Shown: positions 25,641 to 34,711, counted from the first letter of the stretch. The stretch: DNA of 64,000 nucleotides from JACMQX01 sp040385105 (GCA_040385105.1 JAZKHY010000016.1:1-64000), one strand, 5' to 3'. The notes: generated by a model from the letters alone, not told the origin. Program-made: numbers and translations.

Positions 25641-26516
25641 ATGAAATTCGTCGCCTTCCACCACAACGGCCAGCCCGGCGTCGGCCTGCTCTCTGCCGAC
25701 GGCTCCACCGTCCAGCCATTTGATATTCCGGTGCAGCAGCGGGCATCTGGCGCACTGCCAATCATCGAATTGCTGGCCGAAGGCGTCAAGCTGCCAGCCC
25801 TGCTGGAAGCGATCCCGCTGGCTGGCGTGCGCATCACAGCACCCATTCCCAGGCCGCGCCGCAACATCTTCTGCGTGGGCAAGAACTACCATGCGCATGC
25901 GAAGGAGTTTGCCGGCAGCGGCTTTGACAGCAGCGCCAAATCGGGCGGCGACGTGCCCACCACGCCCATCATCTTCAGCAAAGTGCCCGAGTGCGTCATT
26001 GCACCCGGCGAGGCCATCGTCATCCCTGCGGCGGTGTCCACCGCCATCGACTACGAAGCCGAACTCGCCGTCATCATCGGCATTGGTGGCAAGGGCATCA
26101 GCAAGGCCGAAGCCATGAAGCATGTGTGGGGCTACACCATCGTCAATGATGTGACCTCGCGCGACTGGCAGATGCGCCACCAGCAGTGGCACATGGGCAA
26201 GAGCTTTGACACCTTCTGCCCGATGGGCCCGTGGCTTGTGAGTGCGGACGAGCTCGACGGCGCGAACACGCATGTGCGCTGCTATGTGAACGGCGAAGAG
26301 CGCCAGAACGCCAGCACCACGGACCTCATCTTCGACATCCCGACGCTGATCGAGACGCTGTCCGCCGGCATCACCCTCTACCCCGGAGACATCATTGCCA
26401 CCGGCACACCGGTCGGCGTCGGCATCGGCTTCAAGCCACCGAAGTACCTTCAGGCGGGCGATGTGGTGCGGGTGGAGATAGACGGTATCGGGAGCCTAGA
26501 GAACCCGGTTCGCTGA
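25641..26516 (+). CDS. Fumarylacetoacetate hydrolase (FAH) family protein
   Basis: 291 residues. The FAH fold is shown by NIFCVGKNYHAHAKEF, PIIFSKVPECVIAPGEAIVI, DYEAELAVIIGIGGKGIS with the metal-binding Glu residues, GYTIVNDVTSRDWQMRHQQW, FCPMGPWLV and GDIIATGTPVGVGIGF. Relatives act as acylpyruvate hydrolases, 2-keto-4-pentenoate hydratases or oxaloacetate decarboxylases in aromatic or acid catabolism. Divergent Bug genes suggest it works on a carboxylate they bind. The ATG at 25641 is chosen because KFVAFHHNGQPGVG is the conserved N-terminus. Confidence 0.88.
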   Translation: MKFVAFHHNGQPGVGLLSADGSTVQPFDIPVQQRASGALPIIELLAEGVKLPALLEAIPLAGVRITAPIPRPRRNIFCVGKNYHAHAKEFAGSGFDSSAKSGGDVPTTPIIFSKVPECVIAPGEAIVIPAAVSTAIDYEAELAVIIGIGGKGISKAEAMKHVWGYTIVNDVTSRDWQMRHQQWHMGKSFDTFCPMGPWLVSADELDGANTHVRCYVNGEERQNASTTDLIFDIPTLIETLSAGITLYPGDIIATGTPVGVGIGFKPPKYLQAGDVVRVEIDGIGSLENPVR

Positions 26517-26556
26517 GGGCAGCCGCGCCGGCGGTGGCCGCAGCGTAAACTGCCCC

Positions 26557-27813
26557 ATGCCTTTCACCTCCCTGGGCCTCAGCGCTCCACTCACGCGCGC
26601 CATTGCCGAAGCCGGCTACACCGAGCCCACTCCCATCCAGCAGCAAGCCATACCGGCGGTGCTGCGTGGGCAGGATGTCATGGGACTGGCGCAGACGGGT
26701 TCGGGCAAGACGGCGGCGTTTGTGCTGCCGTTGCTGCAACGGCTGAGCGATACCCCACGCGAGAAGCCGCGCAAGGTGCGCGTGCTGATCCTCGTTCCCA
26801 CACGCGAGCTCGCGGCGCAGATCGGCGAGGCGGTGCGCAGCCTGGCGCAGTACCTGCCGGAGCCGGTGAAAACGTCGGTCGTCTTCGGCGGCGTGTCCAT
26901 CAACCCGCAGATGATGGCGCTGCGCGGCGGGGCTGATGTGGTGGTGGCCACGCCGGGCCGCCTGCTGGACCTGGTTGACCACAACGCCGTCAAGCTCTCC
27001 GCCGTTTCATCCCTCGTCCTGGACGAAGCCGACCGCATGCTCGACCTCGGCTTTGCCGACGAGCTGGCGCGCATCCTGGCGTTGCTGCCACAGCAAAGGC
27101 AGAACCTGTTCTTCTCGGCGACGCTGCCGCCCGGTGTGCAGGAACTCTCGGGCAACATGCTGCGCGAGCCGGTGCGCATTGAAGTGGAGTCCACACCCGC
27201 CACCGAGCCCAGCATCGTGCAGCGCGCGATTGAGGTGGATGCGGGCCGCCGCACCCAGCTGTTGCGCCACCTGATGAAAGAGAACAAATGGGAGCGGGTG
27301 CTGGTCTTTGTGGCCACCAAATACGCGGCCGAGCTGGTGGCTGAAAAGCTCTACCGCTCCAAGCTGTTTGTCACGTCATTCCACGGCGAGCTGAGCCAGG
27401 GCGCGCGCACCCAGGTGCTGGAAGAGTTCAAGGCCAAGCGCTGGGAAGCTGTCATCACCACCGACCTGGCCGCCCGCGGCATCGACATTGCGCAGCTGCC
27501 CGCCGTCATCAACTACGACCTGCCGCGCTCCGCCGACGACTACGTCCACCGCATCGGCCGCACGGGCAGGGCAGGCGAGAACGGCATCGCCATCAGCTTT
27601 GTGAGCCCGGAGACGGAGGCCCATTTCCGCCTGGTAGAGAAGCGCCAGGGCCTGAGCATCCCGCGTGAGCAGGTGCCCGGTTTCGAGGTGACGACGCCGG
27701 CACCCGCGCAAGGCGCAGCGCCCCAGGCGCCCGGCAATGGCGGCGTCAAGGGCAAACGGCCCAGCAAGAAAGACAAGCTCCGCGCTGCGGGCCTGCTGCC
27801 ACCGAAGGGCTGA
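26557..27813 (+). CDS. rhlE: DEAD-box RNA helicase RhlE
   Basis: 418 residues. Motifs in order: Q motif (YTEPTPIQQQAIP), I (AQTGSGKTAAF), Ia (PTRELAAQI), II as DEAD (VLDEADRMLDLGF), III as SAT (FFSATLPPG), then ITTDLAARGIDIAQLPAVIN and HRIGRTGRAG. RLDLGF after DEAD and the short length fit RhlE. The C-terminal 45 residues are basic and low-complexity (KGKRPSKKDKLR), which probably aids RNA binding. It works in ribosome assembly and RNA turnover in the cytosol. Confidence 0.93.
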   Translation: MPFTSLGLSAPLTRAIAEAGYTEPTPIQQQAIPAVLRGQDVMGLAQTGSGKTAAFVLPLLQRLSDTPREKPRKVRVLILVPTRELAAQIGEAVRSLAQYLPEPVKTSVVFGGVSINPQMMALRGGADVVVATPGRLLDLVDHNAVKLSAVSSLVLDEADRMLDLGFADELARILALLPQQRQNLFFSATLPPGVQELSGNMLREPVRIEVESTPATEPSIVQRAIEVDAGRRTQLLRHLMKENKWERVLVFVATKYAAELVAEKLYRSKLFVTSFHGELSQGARTQVLEEFKAKRWEAVITTDLAARGIDIAQLPAVINYDLPRSADDYVHRIGRTGRAGENGIAISFVSPETEAHFRLVEKRQGLSIPREQVPGFEVTTPAPAQGAAPQAPGNGGVKGKRPSKKDKLRAAGLLPPKG

Positions 27814-27830
27814 CGCCATCTCTCCCGTCT

Positions 27831-27860
27831 CGTGGATTGCGGATCAAGTCCGCAATGACG
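27831..27860. repeat. Single REP-like palindrome
   Basis: ATTGCGG (27836-27842) and CCGCAAT (27850-27856) flank ATCAAGT, with CGTGG before and GACGG after. It is the same family as 9616-9700. It sits between the converging rhlE and glutaminase genes, where it could act as a two-way transcription barrier. Confidence 0.8.
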
Positions 27861-27882
27861 GGCATTGCGTGCCTGCTGGGCT

Positions 27883-28806
27883 TCAAAAAACCGACATCCC
27901 CGTCTTCCCCACAAACATCTCCAGCGCCTTCATCCCCAGCAGCGAGTTCCCCGTTGCATCCAGCGCCGGCGACCAGACGCACAGCGTCAGCTGGTCTGGC
28001 ACCACCGCCACGATCCCGCCGCCCACACCGCTCTTGCACGGCACACCGATACGGAAGGCAAACTCCCCCGCCGCGTCATAGGTGCCGCAGGTCAGCATGA
28101 GCGAGTTGATGCGCCGCGTGAGGCGCTCGCTCACCACATGGCCGCCGGTGTGCGGATGCGCGCCGTCGCGGCACAGGAAGCCCGCGGCGCGCGCAACCTG
28201 CACGCAGCTCATGCGGATGGCGCACTGGTTGAAGTACACATCCAGCACCGCCGCCACATCGTTGTCCAGCGAGCCGAAGCTCTTCATGAAATTGGCCAGC
28301 GCCGCATTGCGAAAGCCCGTGTCCGCCTCGGACTGCGCCACCTCTGCATCAATACCCACAGCCTCACCGCACAGGCTGGAGATCAGCGCCACGATGTCTG
28401 CTCTGGCATCAGTACAGTGCGACACCAGCCTGTCCGCCACCGCAATCGCGCCGGCGTTGATGAACGGGTTGCGCGGCTTGCCGCGCTCATGCTCCAGCTG
28501 GACCAGCGAGTTGAACGGGTTGCCCGAGGGCTCGCGCCCGATGCGCTCCCACAGCTGCTCGCCCAGGTGCTTCATCGCCAGCGTCAGCGAGAACAGCTTG
28601 GACATGCTCTGGATGGAAAACGGCACCGCACAGTCCCCGCTGGCTGCCTCATGGCCGTCGCAGGTGCGCAGTGCCATGCCGAACTGGTGGGCCGGCACCC
28701 GCGCCAGCGCGGGGATGTAGCTGGCCACCTTGCCTTCCTGCCCGAGCAGGGGGCGGATGGCGGCATTGATGTCGTCAAGGACGGGCTGGAAATCCTGGAT
28801 GGTCAT
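27883..28806 (-). CDS. glsA: Glutaminase
   Basis: 307 residues, the usual GlsA length. Family motifs: GKVASYIPALARV, FSIQSMSKLFSL (the Ser-x-x-Lys active-site pair), PSGNPFNSLVQLE, PRNPFINAGAIAV, NHADVAxx-type region seen as NAALANFMKSFG, and SGVGGGIVAVVP. It deaminates L-glutamine to glutamate and ammonia in the cytosol. The start MTIQDFQPVLDDI at 28806 fits the family; an open extension to 28890 overlaps the divergent promoter region. Confidence 0.93.
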   Translation of the reverse strand: MTIQDFQPVLDDINAAIRPLLGQEGKVASYIPALARVPAHQFGMALRTCDGHEAASGDCAVPFSIQSMSKLFSLTLAMKHLGEQLWERIGREPSGNPFNSLVQLEHERGKPRNPFINAGAIAVADRLVSHCTDARADIVALISSLCGEAVGIDAEVAQSEADTGFRNAALANFMKSFGSLDNDVAAVLDVYFNQCAIRMSCVQVARAAGFLCRDGAHPHTGGHVVSERLTRRINSLMLTCGTYDAAGEFAFRIGVPCKSGVGGGIVAVVPDQLTLCVWSPALDATGNSLLGMKALEMFVGKTGMSVF

Positions 28807-28871
28807 GGGGCAATGGTAGTCAGAAACCGTTGCGATCATGAAATCATGGCTTCCCTGTATATTCCGGCGAC

Positions 28872-29291
28872 ATGCACCCGACGCCCTCACGTCTTCCCAT
28901 CATCCTCGCCCCCGGCGAGGGCCGCGCCTACCCCATGGGCCGCATCGTCGCGCTGTTCAAGGCCGATGGTGCCGAGACGGCGGGCAAGTACTCCATCTCC
29001 GAGTGGTGGCTGGAGCCCAATACCAAGGGGCCTGGTGCGCATTCGCATGATGAAGACGATATCTTCTTCGTGCTTGAAGGAACAATGAGCTTCCTGGTAG
29101 GCGATGCATGGACGCATGCAGCGCCCGGCTCGTTCGTGCTCGTGCCCGGCGGCGTCACGCATGATTTTGAGAACCGCGGCGCGGTGCGCGCCGGCGTGCT
29201 GAACCTGTCCATTCCCGGCGAGTTCGAGCCGCATATGTCGGGCATCGCACAGTGGTTCAAGGAGCATCCGCCTGAGGATGCGGTGGGCTGA
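28872..29291 (+). CDS. Cupin-domain protein
   Basis: 139 residues, one cupin barrel. The first motif is GAHSHDEDDIFFVLEGTMSF, with His/Glu metal-ligand candidates, and the second is PGSFVLVPGGVTHDFENRG with the last His. Single-domain cupins of this kind may be isomerases, dioxygenases or small-molecule sensors, and the sequence does not decide. It is divergent from glutaminase and lies 9 bases before an HD-type gene that may share its message. Confidence 0.8.
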   Translation: MHPTPSRLPIILAPGEGRAYPMGRIVALFKADGAETAGKYSISEWWLEPNTKGPGAHSHDEDDIFFVLEGTMSFLVGDAWTHAAPGSFVLVPGGVTHDFENRGAVRAGVLNLSIPGEFEPHMSGIAQWFKEHPPEDAVG

Positions 29292-29300
29292 CTGGCGCGC

Positions 29301-29933
29301 ATGCCAGACACAACCGTGCATCACCTTCACGTGTCATGGCACAGCGCCTGGCACGCCCTGGGCCTGCCGGGCGACAACACTGCCCTGCGTGACCAGCTCG
29401 TCGCCCGCTACGCCGAGCCGCACCGCAAATATCACACGCTCCAGCACCTGGGTGAATGCATCGCCATGCTCGGCCGCTACCCCGGCCAGCCGGACCACCC
29501 GGGCGAGGTGGAGATGGCGCTGTGGTTTCATGACGCCATCTACGACATCGGGGTTCCGGGCAACGAAGAGCGCAGCGCACTCTGGGCCCGGGCCGAGCTG
29601 GAGGCCGCAGGCGTATCCGCTGCAGTGGCGCGCCGCTTGCACGCCATGGTTATGGCCACGCGCCACGACGTGGTTCCGCAAACTGCCGATGAGCAGTTGC
29701 TGATCGATGTGGACTTGTCCATCCTGGGCGCCGCGCCGGCGCGGTTCGATGAATATGAGGTGCAGGTGCGGCGGGAGTATTCGGCAGTTCCCGATGGTGA
29801 TTTCCAGCGCAGGCGCAAGCAGATCCTGCTGGGGTTCCTGGCAAGGCCAGCCATCTATGGCACGGCGTTCTTCAGCTGCTTGCTGGAAGCACAGGCACGG
29901 AAGAACCTGTCGGCGTCCATCGCAAGGCTGTAG
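29301..29933 (+). CDS. HD-superfamily predicted metal-dependent phosphohydrolase
   Basis: 210 residues. YAEPHRKYHTLQHLGECIAM followed by WFHDAIYDIGVPGNEERSA gives the H...HD metal site of the HD fold, and DLSILGAAPARFDEYEVQVR carries the final Asp. Bacterial relatives are often misannotated as NMDA-receptor-like because of database history. The substrate is unknown, probably a nucleotide. It shares a probable transcript with the cupin gene. Confidence 0.82.
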   Translation: MPDTTVHHLHVSWHSAWHALGLPGDNTALRDQLVARYAEPHRKYHTLQHLGECIAMLGRYPGQPDHPGEVEMALWFHDAIYDIGVPGNEERSALWARAELEAAGVSAAVARRLHAMVMATRHDVVPQTADEQLLIDVDLSILGAAPARFDEYEVQVRREYSAVPDGDFQRRRKQILLGFLARPAIYGTAFFSCLLEAQARKNLSASIARL

Positions 29934-29994
29934 CGACGTGCCCTCGGTCTTGGATAATGCTGCGAACAACAATCCATCTTCGAGACAAACCTCC

Positions 29995-30408
29995 ATGACC
30001 CCCTCCAAAGCAGAAATCACCGAGTTCCTCGTCAAGAGCTTCCCGCAGGCCAAATGCACGGTGGACGAGGTGGGCAAGGGCACCTCCGTGATCCGGCACA
30101 ACATCACCGAGGCCGAGCTGCGGCCCGGCGGCACGGTCTCCGGCCCGGTGCTGATGTTCGTGGCTGACGTGGCGCTCTATGTGGCCATCTTCGGCGAGAT
30201 CGGCATCGTGCCGATGGCGGTCACGACCAACATCAACATCAACTTCCTGCGCAAGCCGTCGGCCAGCGCCGCCATCATCGGCGTGTGCAAGCTGATCAAG
30301 ATGGGCAAGACGCTGGCAGTGGGCGAGGTCACGATGTACTCGGAGGGCAACCCCGATCCTGTTGCCCATGCGGTCGGTACCTATTCGATTCCCAGGGCCA
30401 AGTCGTAA
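29995..30408 (+). CDS. PaaI-family hotdog-fold thioesterase
   Basis: 137 residues. RPGGTVSGPVLMFVADVALY is the hotdog helix region of PaaI/YdiI-type thioesterases, and TTNININFLRKPSASAAIIG forms the central strand. Such enzymes hydrolyse acyl- or aryl-CoA in the cytosol, often to relieve stalled CoA intermediates. The start MTPSKAEITEF at 29995 is chosen from homology; the frame is open far upstream but that part overlaps the HD gene. It is 61 bases after that gene. Confidence 0.85.
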   Translation: MTPSKAEITEFLVKSFPQAKCTVDEVGKGTSVIRHNITEAELRPGGTVSGPVLMFVADVALYVAIFGEIGIVPMAVTTNININFLRKPSASAAIIGVCKLIKMGKTLAVGEVTMYSEGNPDPVAHAVGTYSIPRAKS

Positions 30409-30439
30409 CAATCCACACCAGGCGGCAGTACCGTCAAAA

Positions 30440-30474
30440 TTGGGGTCAGATTCCAATTCTCGATTCCAATTCTC
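30440..30474. repeat. Remnant of GGGGTCAGA-type repeat with tandem 13-mer
   Basis: TTGGGGTCAGATTCC is followed by two adjacent copies of GATTCCAATTCTC (30449-30461 and 30462-30474). GGGGTCAGA is also the end of the hairpin at 46047-46121, so this is probably a decayed copy of the same element family. It lies between the thioesterase and DUF2277 genes. Confidence 0.6.
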
Positions 30475-30490
30475 AGGCGAAGGGCCCGCC

Positions 30491-30766
30491 ATGTGCCGCA
30501 ACATCAAGACACTGTTCAACTTCGAGCCGCCGGCCACGCCGGACGAAATCCGCGCGGCCTCGCTGCAGTTCGTGCGCAAGCTCAGCGGCTTCAACGCGCC
30601 CTCAAAGGCGAACCAGGAAGCCTTTGACAAGGCAGTGGCCGATGTGGCCGCTGCCGCGGGCGTGCTGATTGAATCGCTGATCACAACCGCCGGACCGCGT
30701 GACCGCGAGACAGAAGCTGCACGCGCCAAAGCACGGTCGGCCGAACGCTTCGGTGCACGCGCATGA
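30491..30766 (+). CDS. DUF2277 family protein
   Basis: 91 residues, beginning MCRNIKTLFNFEPPATPDEI, then AASLQFVRKLSGFNAPSKAN and AFDKAVADVAAAAG. This is the DUF2277 family, small cytosolic helical proteins of unknown function with a conserved MCRNIK start. Its last 4 bases overlap the VOC gene start, so the two are coupled. Confidence 0.88.
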   Translation: MCRNIKTLFNFEPPATPDEIRAASLQFVRKLSGFNAPSKANQEAFDKAVADVAAAAGVLIESLITTAGPRDRETEAARAKARSAERFGARA

Positions 30767-31185
30767 AGCCGCGCATCACGCTCCTCACCCTCGGCGTTGA
30801 TGACCTGGAAAGGGCGGTCGCGTTCTACCGTGACGGCATGGGCCTGAAGACCGACGGCATCATCGGCAAGGAGTTTGAATACGGTGCGGTGGCCTTCTTC
30901 GAGCTGGAGTCCGGCATGAAGCTCGGCCTGTGGCCGCGCAGGAGTCTGGCGCACGACACCGGCCTGCCGGTGAGCGCGCCGGGCCCGGCCAACATGTCCA
31001 TTGCCCACAACGTCGGGTCAAGGGAAGAGGTCGATGTGGTGATGGCGCAGGCCCGGGCCGCCGGCGCCGTCATCGTCAAGGCCGCGGGCGACACCTTCTA
31101 CGGCGGGTACGCGGGCTACTTCCACGACCCGGACCAGCACCTCTGGGAGGTGGCGTGGAACCCCCAGTGGACGGTGCCTGACTGA
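30763..31185 (+). CDS. VOC (glyoxalase/bleomycin-resistance) family protein
   Basis: 140 residues with the two beta-alpha-beta-beta-beta modules of the vicinal-oxygen-chelate fold: ITLLTLGVDDLERAVAFYRD at the start and GGYAGYFHDPDQHLWEVAWN near the end, where His and Glu are metal-ligand candidates. Members act as glyoxalases, extradiol dioxygenases or resistance proteins; no specific role is visible. It is translationally coupled to the DUF2277 gene, a common pairing. Confidence 0.85.
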   Translation: MKPRITLLTLGVDDLERAVAFYRDGMGLKTDGIIGKEFEYGAVAFFELESGMKLGLWPRRSLAHDTGLPVSAPGPANMSIAHNVGSREEVDVVMAQARAAGAVIVKAAGDTFYGGYAGYFHDPDQHLWEVAWNPQWTVPD

Positions 31186-31208
31186 TGTGGTGGAAAGCAT
31201 AATCCGGC

Positions 31209-33713
31209 ATGCTCAAATGGTTCCGCAAAACCCCTGCCGCGCCACCGTCGCCTGTTGCAGCTGTCCCTGGCCCTTTGGAGCAGAGCATCGCCATCCGCAG
31301 CCGTGGGGCAGGGCATTTCGAGCGCGGGGAGTTTGACGAGGCAGCGCGATGCTTTAAGGAGGCGCTGGTTCTTGACCCTTCAAGCGCTGCCGCCTGTTTC
31401 AACCTTGGCCTGGTACTGCGCGCCCAGGGCCGGCTGCCGGAGGCCGCCGATGCGTTCCACCAGGCGTGGCAGGCAGACGAAAGCATGGCCGATGCGCTGC
31501 AGCTGCTGGGCGCCATCCGGCAGGAGCAGGGCGACCTGCCCGCTGCCGCCGGCTATCTGCGCCAGGCGCTCGCCGCCGACCCCGCGCTCGATGGCGTGCA
31601 CGGCGACCTGTGCCTGGCGCTGTTCCAGCAGGGCGAGGTGGACGAGGCGGCCCGGGTCATGGCGGACGGCATTGCGCGCCATCCCGGCAATGCCGGGTAC
31701 CACGCCTTCGAGGGCAACCTGTTCGTGCACCGCAAGCAGCCGGCGGACGCGGTGCAAAGCTACCGCCGCGCGCTGGCGCTGGACGGCAGCCAACCCGGGT
31801 TCCACCACAACCTGGGCATCGCCCTGCAGGCGGTGGAGGCACATGAAGAGGCTGTGCAGAGCTTCGACCAGGCCTTGGCACTCAACCCTGACTACCCCGA
31901 TGCCCACAAGAGCCGTGGCGTCGCGCTGATGAGCCTGCAGCGCCATGCCGAAGCCCTGCAGGCCCATGAGCGCGCGCTCGCGCTGGATGCGGGCGACGCA
32001 GGTGCGCACTTCAACCGCGCCGTCGCGCTTACCGCGCTGCGCCGCCATGACGACGCCGATGCGGCTTTCGCCCGCGCCCTGGCGCTGGACGACAGCCGGG
32101 CCGAGGTGCACAACAGCCGCGGGCTCCTGTTGAGCGACAGGCTGCGGTATGCCGAGGCGCTGGCCTGCTTTGACCGCGCCCTGCAGCTGGAGCCCGGCCA
32201 TGCCGACGCGCTGGCCAACCGCGCCATGACGCTCGGCCACCTGGACCGGCGCGAAGAACAGGCCGGGGCCTTCGAACGCCTGCTTGAAGCGGAGCCGGAC
32301 TATCCCTACGGCATCGGCTTCCTGCTGTCGTCGCGCATGTATGCCTGCGACTGGAGGGGCCGCGAAGCGCTGGTCGCCCGCGCCGCGGAAGCCATCAGCG
32401 CGGGCCGGCGCGCCGTTGTGCCCTTCAGCTGGCTCGCAATGCAGGGCTCGGCGCAGTCGCAGCTGGAATGCAGCCGCATCTACGCCGCCGACAAGTACCC
32501 GCCCCAGCGCCGGGCCCTCTGGCGGGGGGAGCGCTACGCACACGGCAAGATCCGCATCGCCTACCTGTCGGCCGACCTGCACAACCATGCCACGGCTTAC
32601 CTGATGGCCGAGCTGTTCGAGCTGCACGACAGGGAGCGCTTTGAAACCACGGCCCTGTCCTTCGGCCCCGACACGCCCGGCGAGATGCGCAGCCGCCTCA
32701 AGCGCGCCTTCACGCAGTTTGTCGATGTGCGCAGCCGGAGCGACGATGAGATCGCGCAGCTGATGCGCGGGATGGAGATCGACATCGCGGTGGACCTCAA
32801 GGGCTTCACCACCGACGCACGCATGGGCATCTTCACCCGCCGCGCCGCGCCGGTTCAGGTGAGCTGGATAGGCTACCCCGGCACGCTGGGCTCGGCATGC
32901 ATGGACTACATCATTGCCGATGGCCAGGTGGCCTCGCCTGATGTGGAACGCTGGTATTCGGAAAAACTGGTGTACCTGCCTGACAGCTACCAGTGCAATG
33001 ACTCGCAGCGGCGCATCGCGCCTGAGACACCCACACGCGCGCAGCAAGGACTGCCCGAAAGCGCCTTTGTGTTTTGCTGCTTCAACAACAACTACAAGAT
33101 CACGCCCGAGGTCTTCAGCATCTGGATGCGCCTGCTGCAAAAGGTCCCGGGCAGCGTGCTGTGGCTGCTGCAGGACAACGAACTGGCCGCGCGCAACCTG
33201 CGCGCCGAAGCCGCACAACGCGGCGTGGCGCCGGAGCGCCTCGTATTCGCGCCCCGCGCGCCGCTGGATGCGCACCTGGCAAGGCACCGACTGGCCGACC
33301 TGTTCCTGGACACCTTGCCCTACAACGCCCACACCACAGCCAGCGACGCGCTGTGGGCAGGCTTGCCGGTTCTCACCTGCAAGGGCGAGGCCTTCGCCTC
33401 ACGCGTGGCCGCGAGCCTGCTGCATGCAACAGGCCTGCCGGAGCTTGTGACGCACAGTCATGCAGAGTACGAGGCAAAGGCGCTGCAGATGGCAAGCTCG
33501 CCTTCAATGTTGGCCGCAATACGAAAGCAGCTGGCTGACAACTGCCATACCGCACCGCTGTTCGACACCCCACGCATGGTCAGGCACCTTGAGTCTGCCT
33601 ACACAACCATGTGGGAGCGAAGCCAGCGCGGCGAAGGGCCTCACACCATCAAGGCAGGCTCCGCCATCTGCTCCATCTGCTCTTCCAGCATCTGCACCTG
33701 CCCCTGCCAGTAG
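31209..33713 (+). CDS. TPR-repeat O-GlcNAc-transferase (SPINDLY/GT41)-like protein
   Basis: 834 residues. Residues about 28-370 hold around ten tetratricopeptide repeats (for example EEAVQSFDQALALNPDYPDA). Residues about 440-815 are the GT41 catalytic region: KIRIAYLSADLHNHATAYLM, DLKGFTTDARMGIFTRRAAP, VQVSWIGYPGTLGSACMDYI, FCCFNNNYKITPEVFSIWMR, DTLPYNAHTTASDALWAGLP. Bacterial relatives glycosylate surface or adhesin proteins in the cytosol, but here no adhesin or flagellin gene is nearby. The last 24 residues (ICSICSSSICTCPCQ) overlap the converging kinase gene and are probably not functional. Confidence 0.88.
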   Translation: MLKWFRKTPAAPPSPVAAVPGPLEQSIAIRSRGAGHFERGEFDEAARCFKEALVLDPSSAAACFNLGLVLRAQGRLPEAADAFHQAWQADESMADALQLLGAIRQEQGDLPAAAGYLRQALAADPALDGVHGDLCLALFQQGEVDEAARVMADGIARHPGNAGYHAFEGNLFVHRKQPADAVQSYRRALALDGSQPGFHHNLGIALQAVEAHEEAVQSFDQALALNPDYPDAHKSRGVALMSLQRHAEALQAHERALALDAGDAGAHFNRAVALTALRRHDDADAAFARALALDDSRAEVHNSRGLLLSDRLRYAEALACFDRALQLEPGHADALANRAMTLGHLDRREEQAGAFERLLEAEPDYPYGIGFLLSSRMYACDWRGREALVARAAEAISAGRRAVVPFSWLAMQGSAQSQLECSRIYAADKYPPQRRALWRGERYAHGKIRIAYLSADLHNHATAYLMAELFELHDRERFETTALSFGPDTPGEMRSRLKRAFTQFVDVRSRSDDEIAQLMRGMEIDIAVDLKGFTTDARMGIFTRRAAPVQVSWIGYPGTLGSACMDYIIADGQVASPDVERWYSEKLVYLPDSYQCNDSQRRIAPETPTRAQQGLPESAFVFCCFNNNYKITPEVFSIWMRLLQKVPGSVLWLLQDNELAARNLRAEAAQRGVAPERLVFAPRAPLDAHLARHRLADLFLDTLPYNAHTTASDALWAGLPVLTCKGEAFASRVAASLLHATGLPELVTHSHAEYEAKALQMASSPSMLAAIRKQLADNCHTAPLFDTPRMVRHLESAYTTMWERSQRGEGPHTIKAGSAICSICSSSICTCPCQ

Positions 33714-34675
33714 TCGCTGGAGCCGAACCACGGGAATGCAATCGGAAAGGCCGGATCGTCCCAGCGCCGCGCCAGCCAGGCGCTGTAATGAACAAGGCGC
33801 AGCGTGCGCAGCGGCTCGATGAGCTGAAGCTCGCGCCGGTCAAACTCGCGGAACTGCTCATAGCCCTCCACCAGCACGCTGAGCTGGCCACTGCGCTGGG
33901 CGCGGTCGCCGGACAGCAGCATCCACAGGTCCTGCACCGCAGGGCCGGTGCGTGCGTCGTCCAGGTCCACAAAATGCGGGCCGCCGCCAGGCCGGTCGGT
34001 CGGTGTCCAGAGGATGTTGCCCGGGTGGCAGTCGCCATGCAGGCGGATCGGGCGGAAGGTCTTGCTGCGCGCATCCAGGCCACTGGCCGCAATCGCATCC
34101 AGGGCTTTCTGGCAAGCGGCGCCCCAGGCCGCCTGCACATCCAGCGGTACCTTGTCGTTGGCCAGCAGCCAGTCACGCTGTTCAATACCGAATGATTGCA
34201 GGTCCAGCGCAGGTCTGTGTTCAAAAGGCCGCGCCGCCCCCACGGTGTGGATGCGCGCGAGAAAGCGGCCAATCCACTCCAGCACCTCGAAGTCATCCAG
34301 CTCGGGTGAGCGGCCGCCGCGGCGCGGGCTCACGCTGAACATGAAGCCGCCAAAGCTGTGCAGCGTCCTGCCGTTCAGCACCAGCGGGCCGACAGCCGGA
34401 ATCTCCGCCGCCATCAGTTCGGCCGCAAACGCATGCTCCTCCAGGACCTGCGCCTCGCTCCAGCGGCCCGGCCGGTAGAACTTGGCAACGACGGCGTCCA
34501 AGCCCTCAATGCCTTCCTCCAGGTGCACCAGGTACACGCGGTTCTCATACGAACTCAGCGCAGTCAGGCGGCCGTCGCCGTAGAGGCCCACGCTGGCCAG
34601 TGCATCCATAACCATGTCGGGCGTCAGGACTTCATAGGGGTGAAGGGAGGGACTGCTTGTATCGGATGACGCCAT
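33641..34675 (-). CDS. srkA: Stress response kinase A (SrkA/YihE)
   Basis: 344 residues with an aminoglycoside-phosphotransferase-like kinase fold. ALSSYENRVYLVHLEE contains the nucleotide-binding loop, VVAKFYRPGRW the Lys, and IRLHGDCHPGNILW is the catalytic HGD-x-x-x-x-N motif. FVDLDDARTGPAVQDLWMLL carries the DxD metal site. SrkA is a Ser/Thr kinase that counters stress-induced death in E. coli. Its 3' end overlaps the TPR-OGT gene by 73 bases on the opposite strand. It is divergent from the olefin-catabolism operon A. Confidence 0.9.
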   Translation of the reverse strand: MASSDTSSPSLHPYEVLTPDMVMDALASVGLYGDGRLTALSSYENRVYLVHLEEGIEGLDAVVAKFYRPGRWSEAQVLEEHAFAAELMAAEIPAVGPLVLNGRTLHSFGGFMFSVSPRRGGRSPELDDFEVLEWIGRFLARIHTVGAARPFEHRPALDLQSFGIEQRDWLLANDKVPLDVQAAWGAACQKALDAIAASGLDARSKTFRPIRLHGDCHPGNILWTPTDRPGGGPHFVDLDDARTGPAVQDLWMLLSGDRAQRSGQLSVLVEGYEQFREFDRRELQLIEPLRTLRLVHYSAWLARRWDDPAFPIAFPWFGSSDYWQGQVQMLEEQMEQMAEPALMV

Positions 34676-34711
34676 CGCGACATTGTCCCTGTTAAACCGG
34701 GGGAAGTGCCC

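Noticed and set aside
30449..30474. Start of a CRISPR array from the tandem 13-mers
   Set aside because: Only two directly adjacent copies without spacers; no cas genes in the window.
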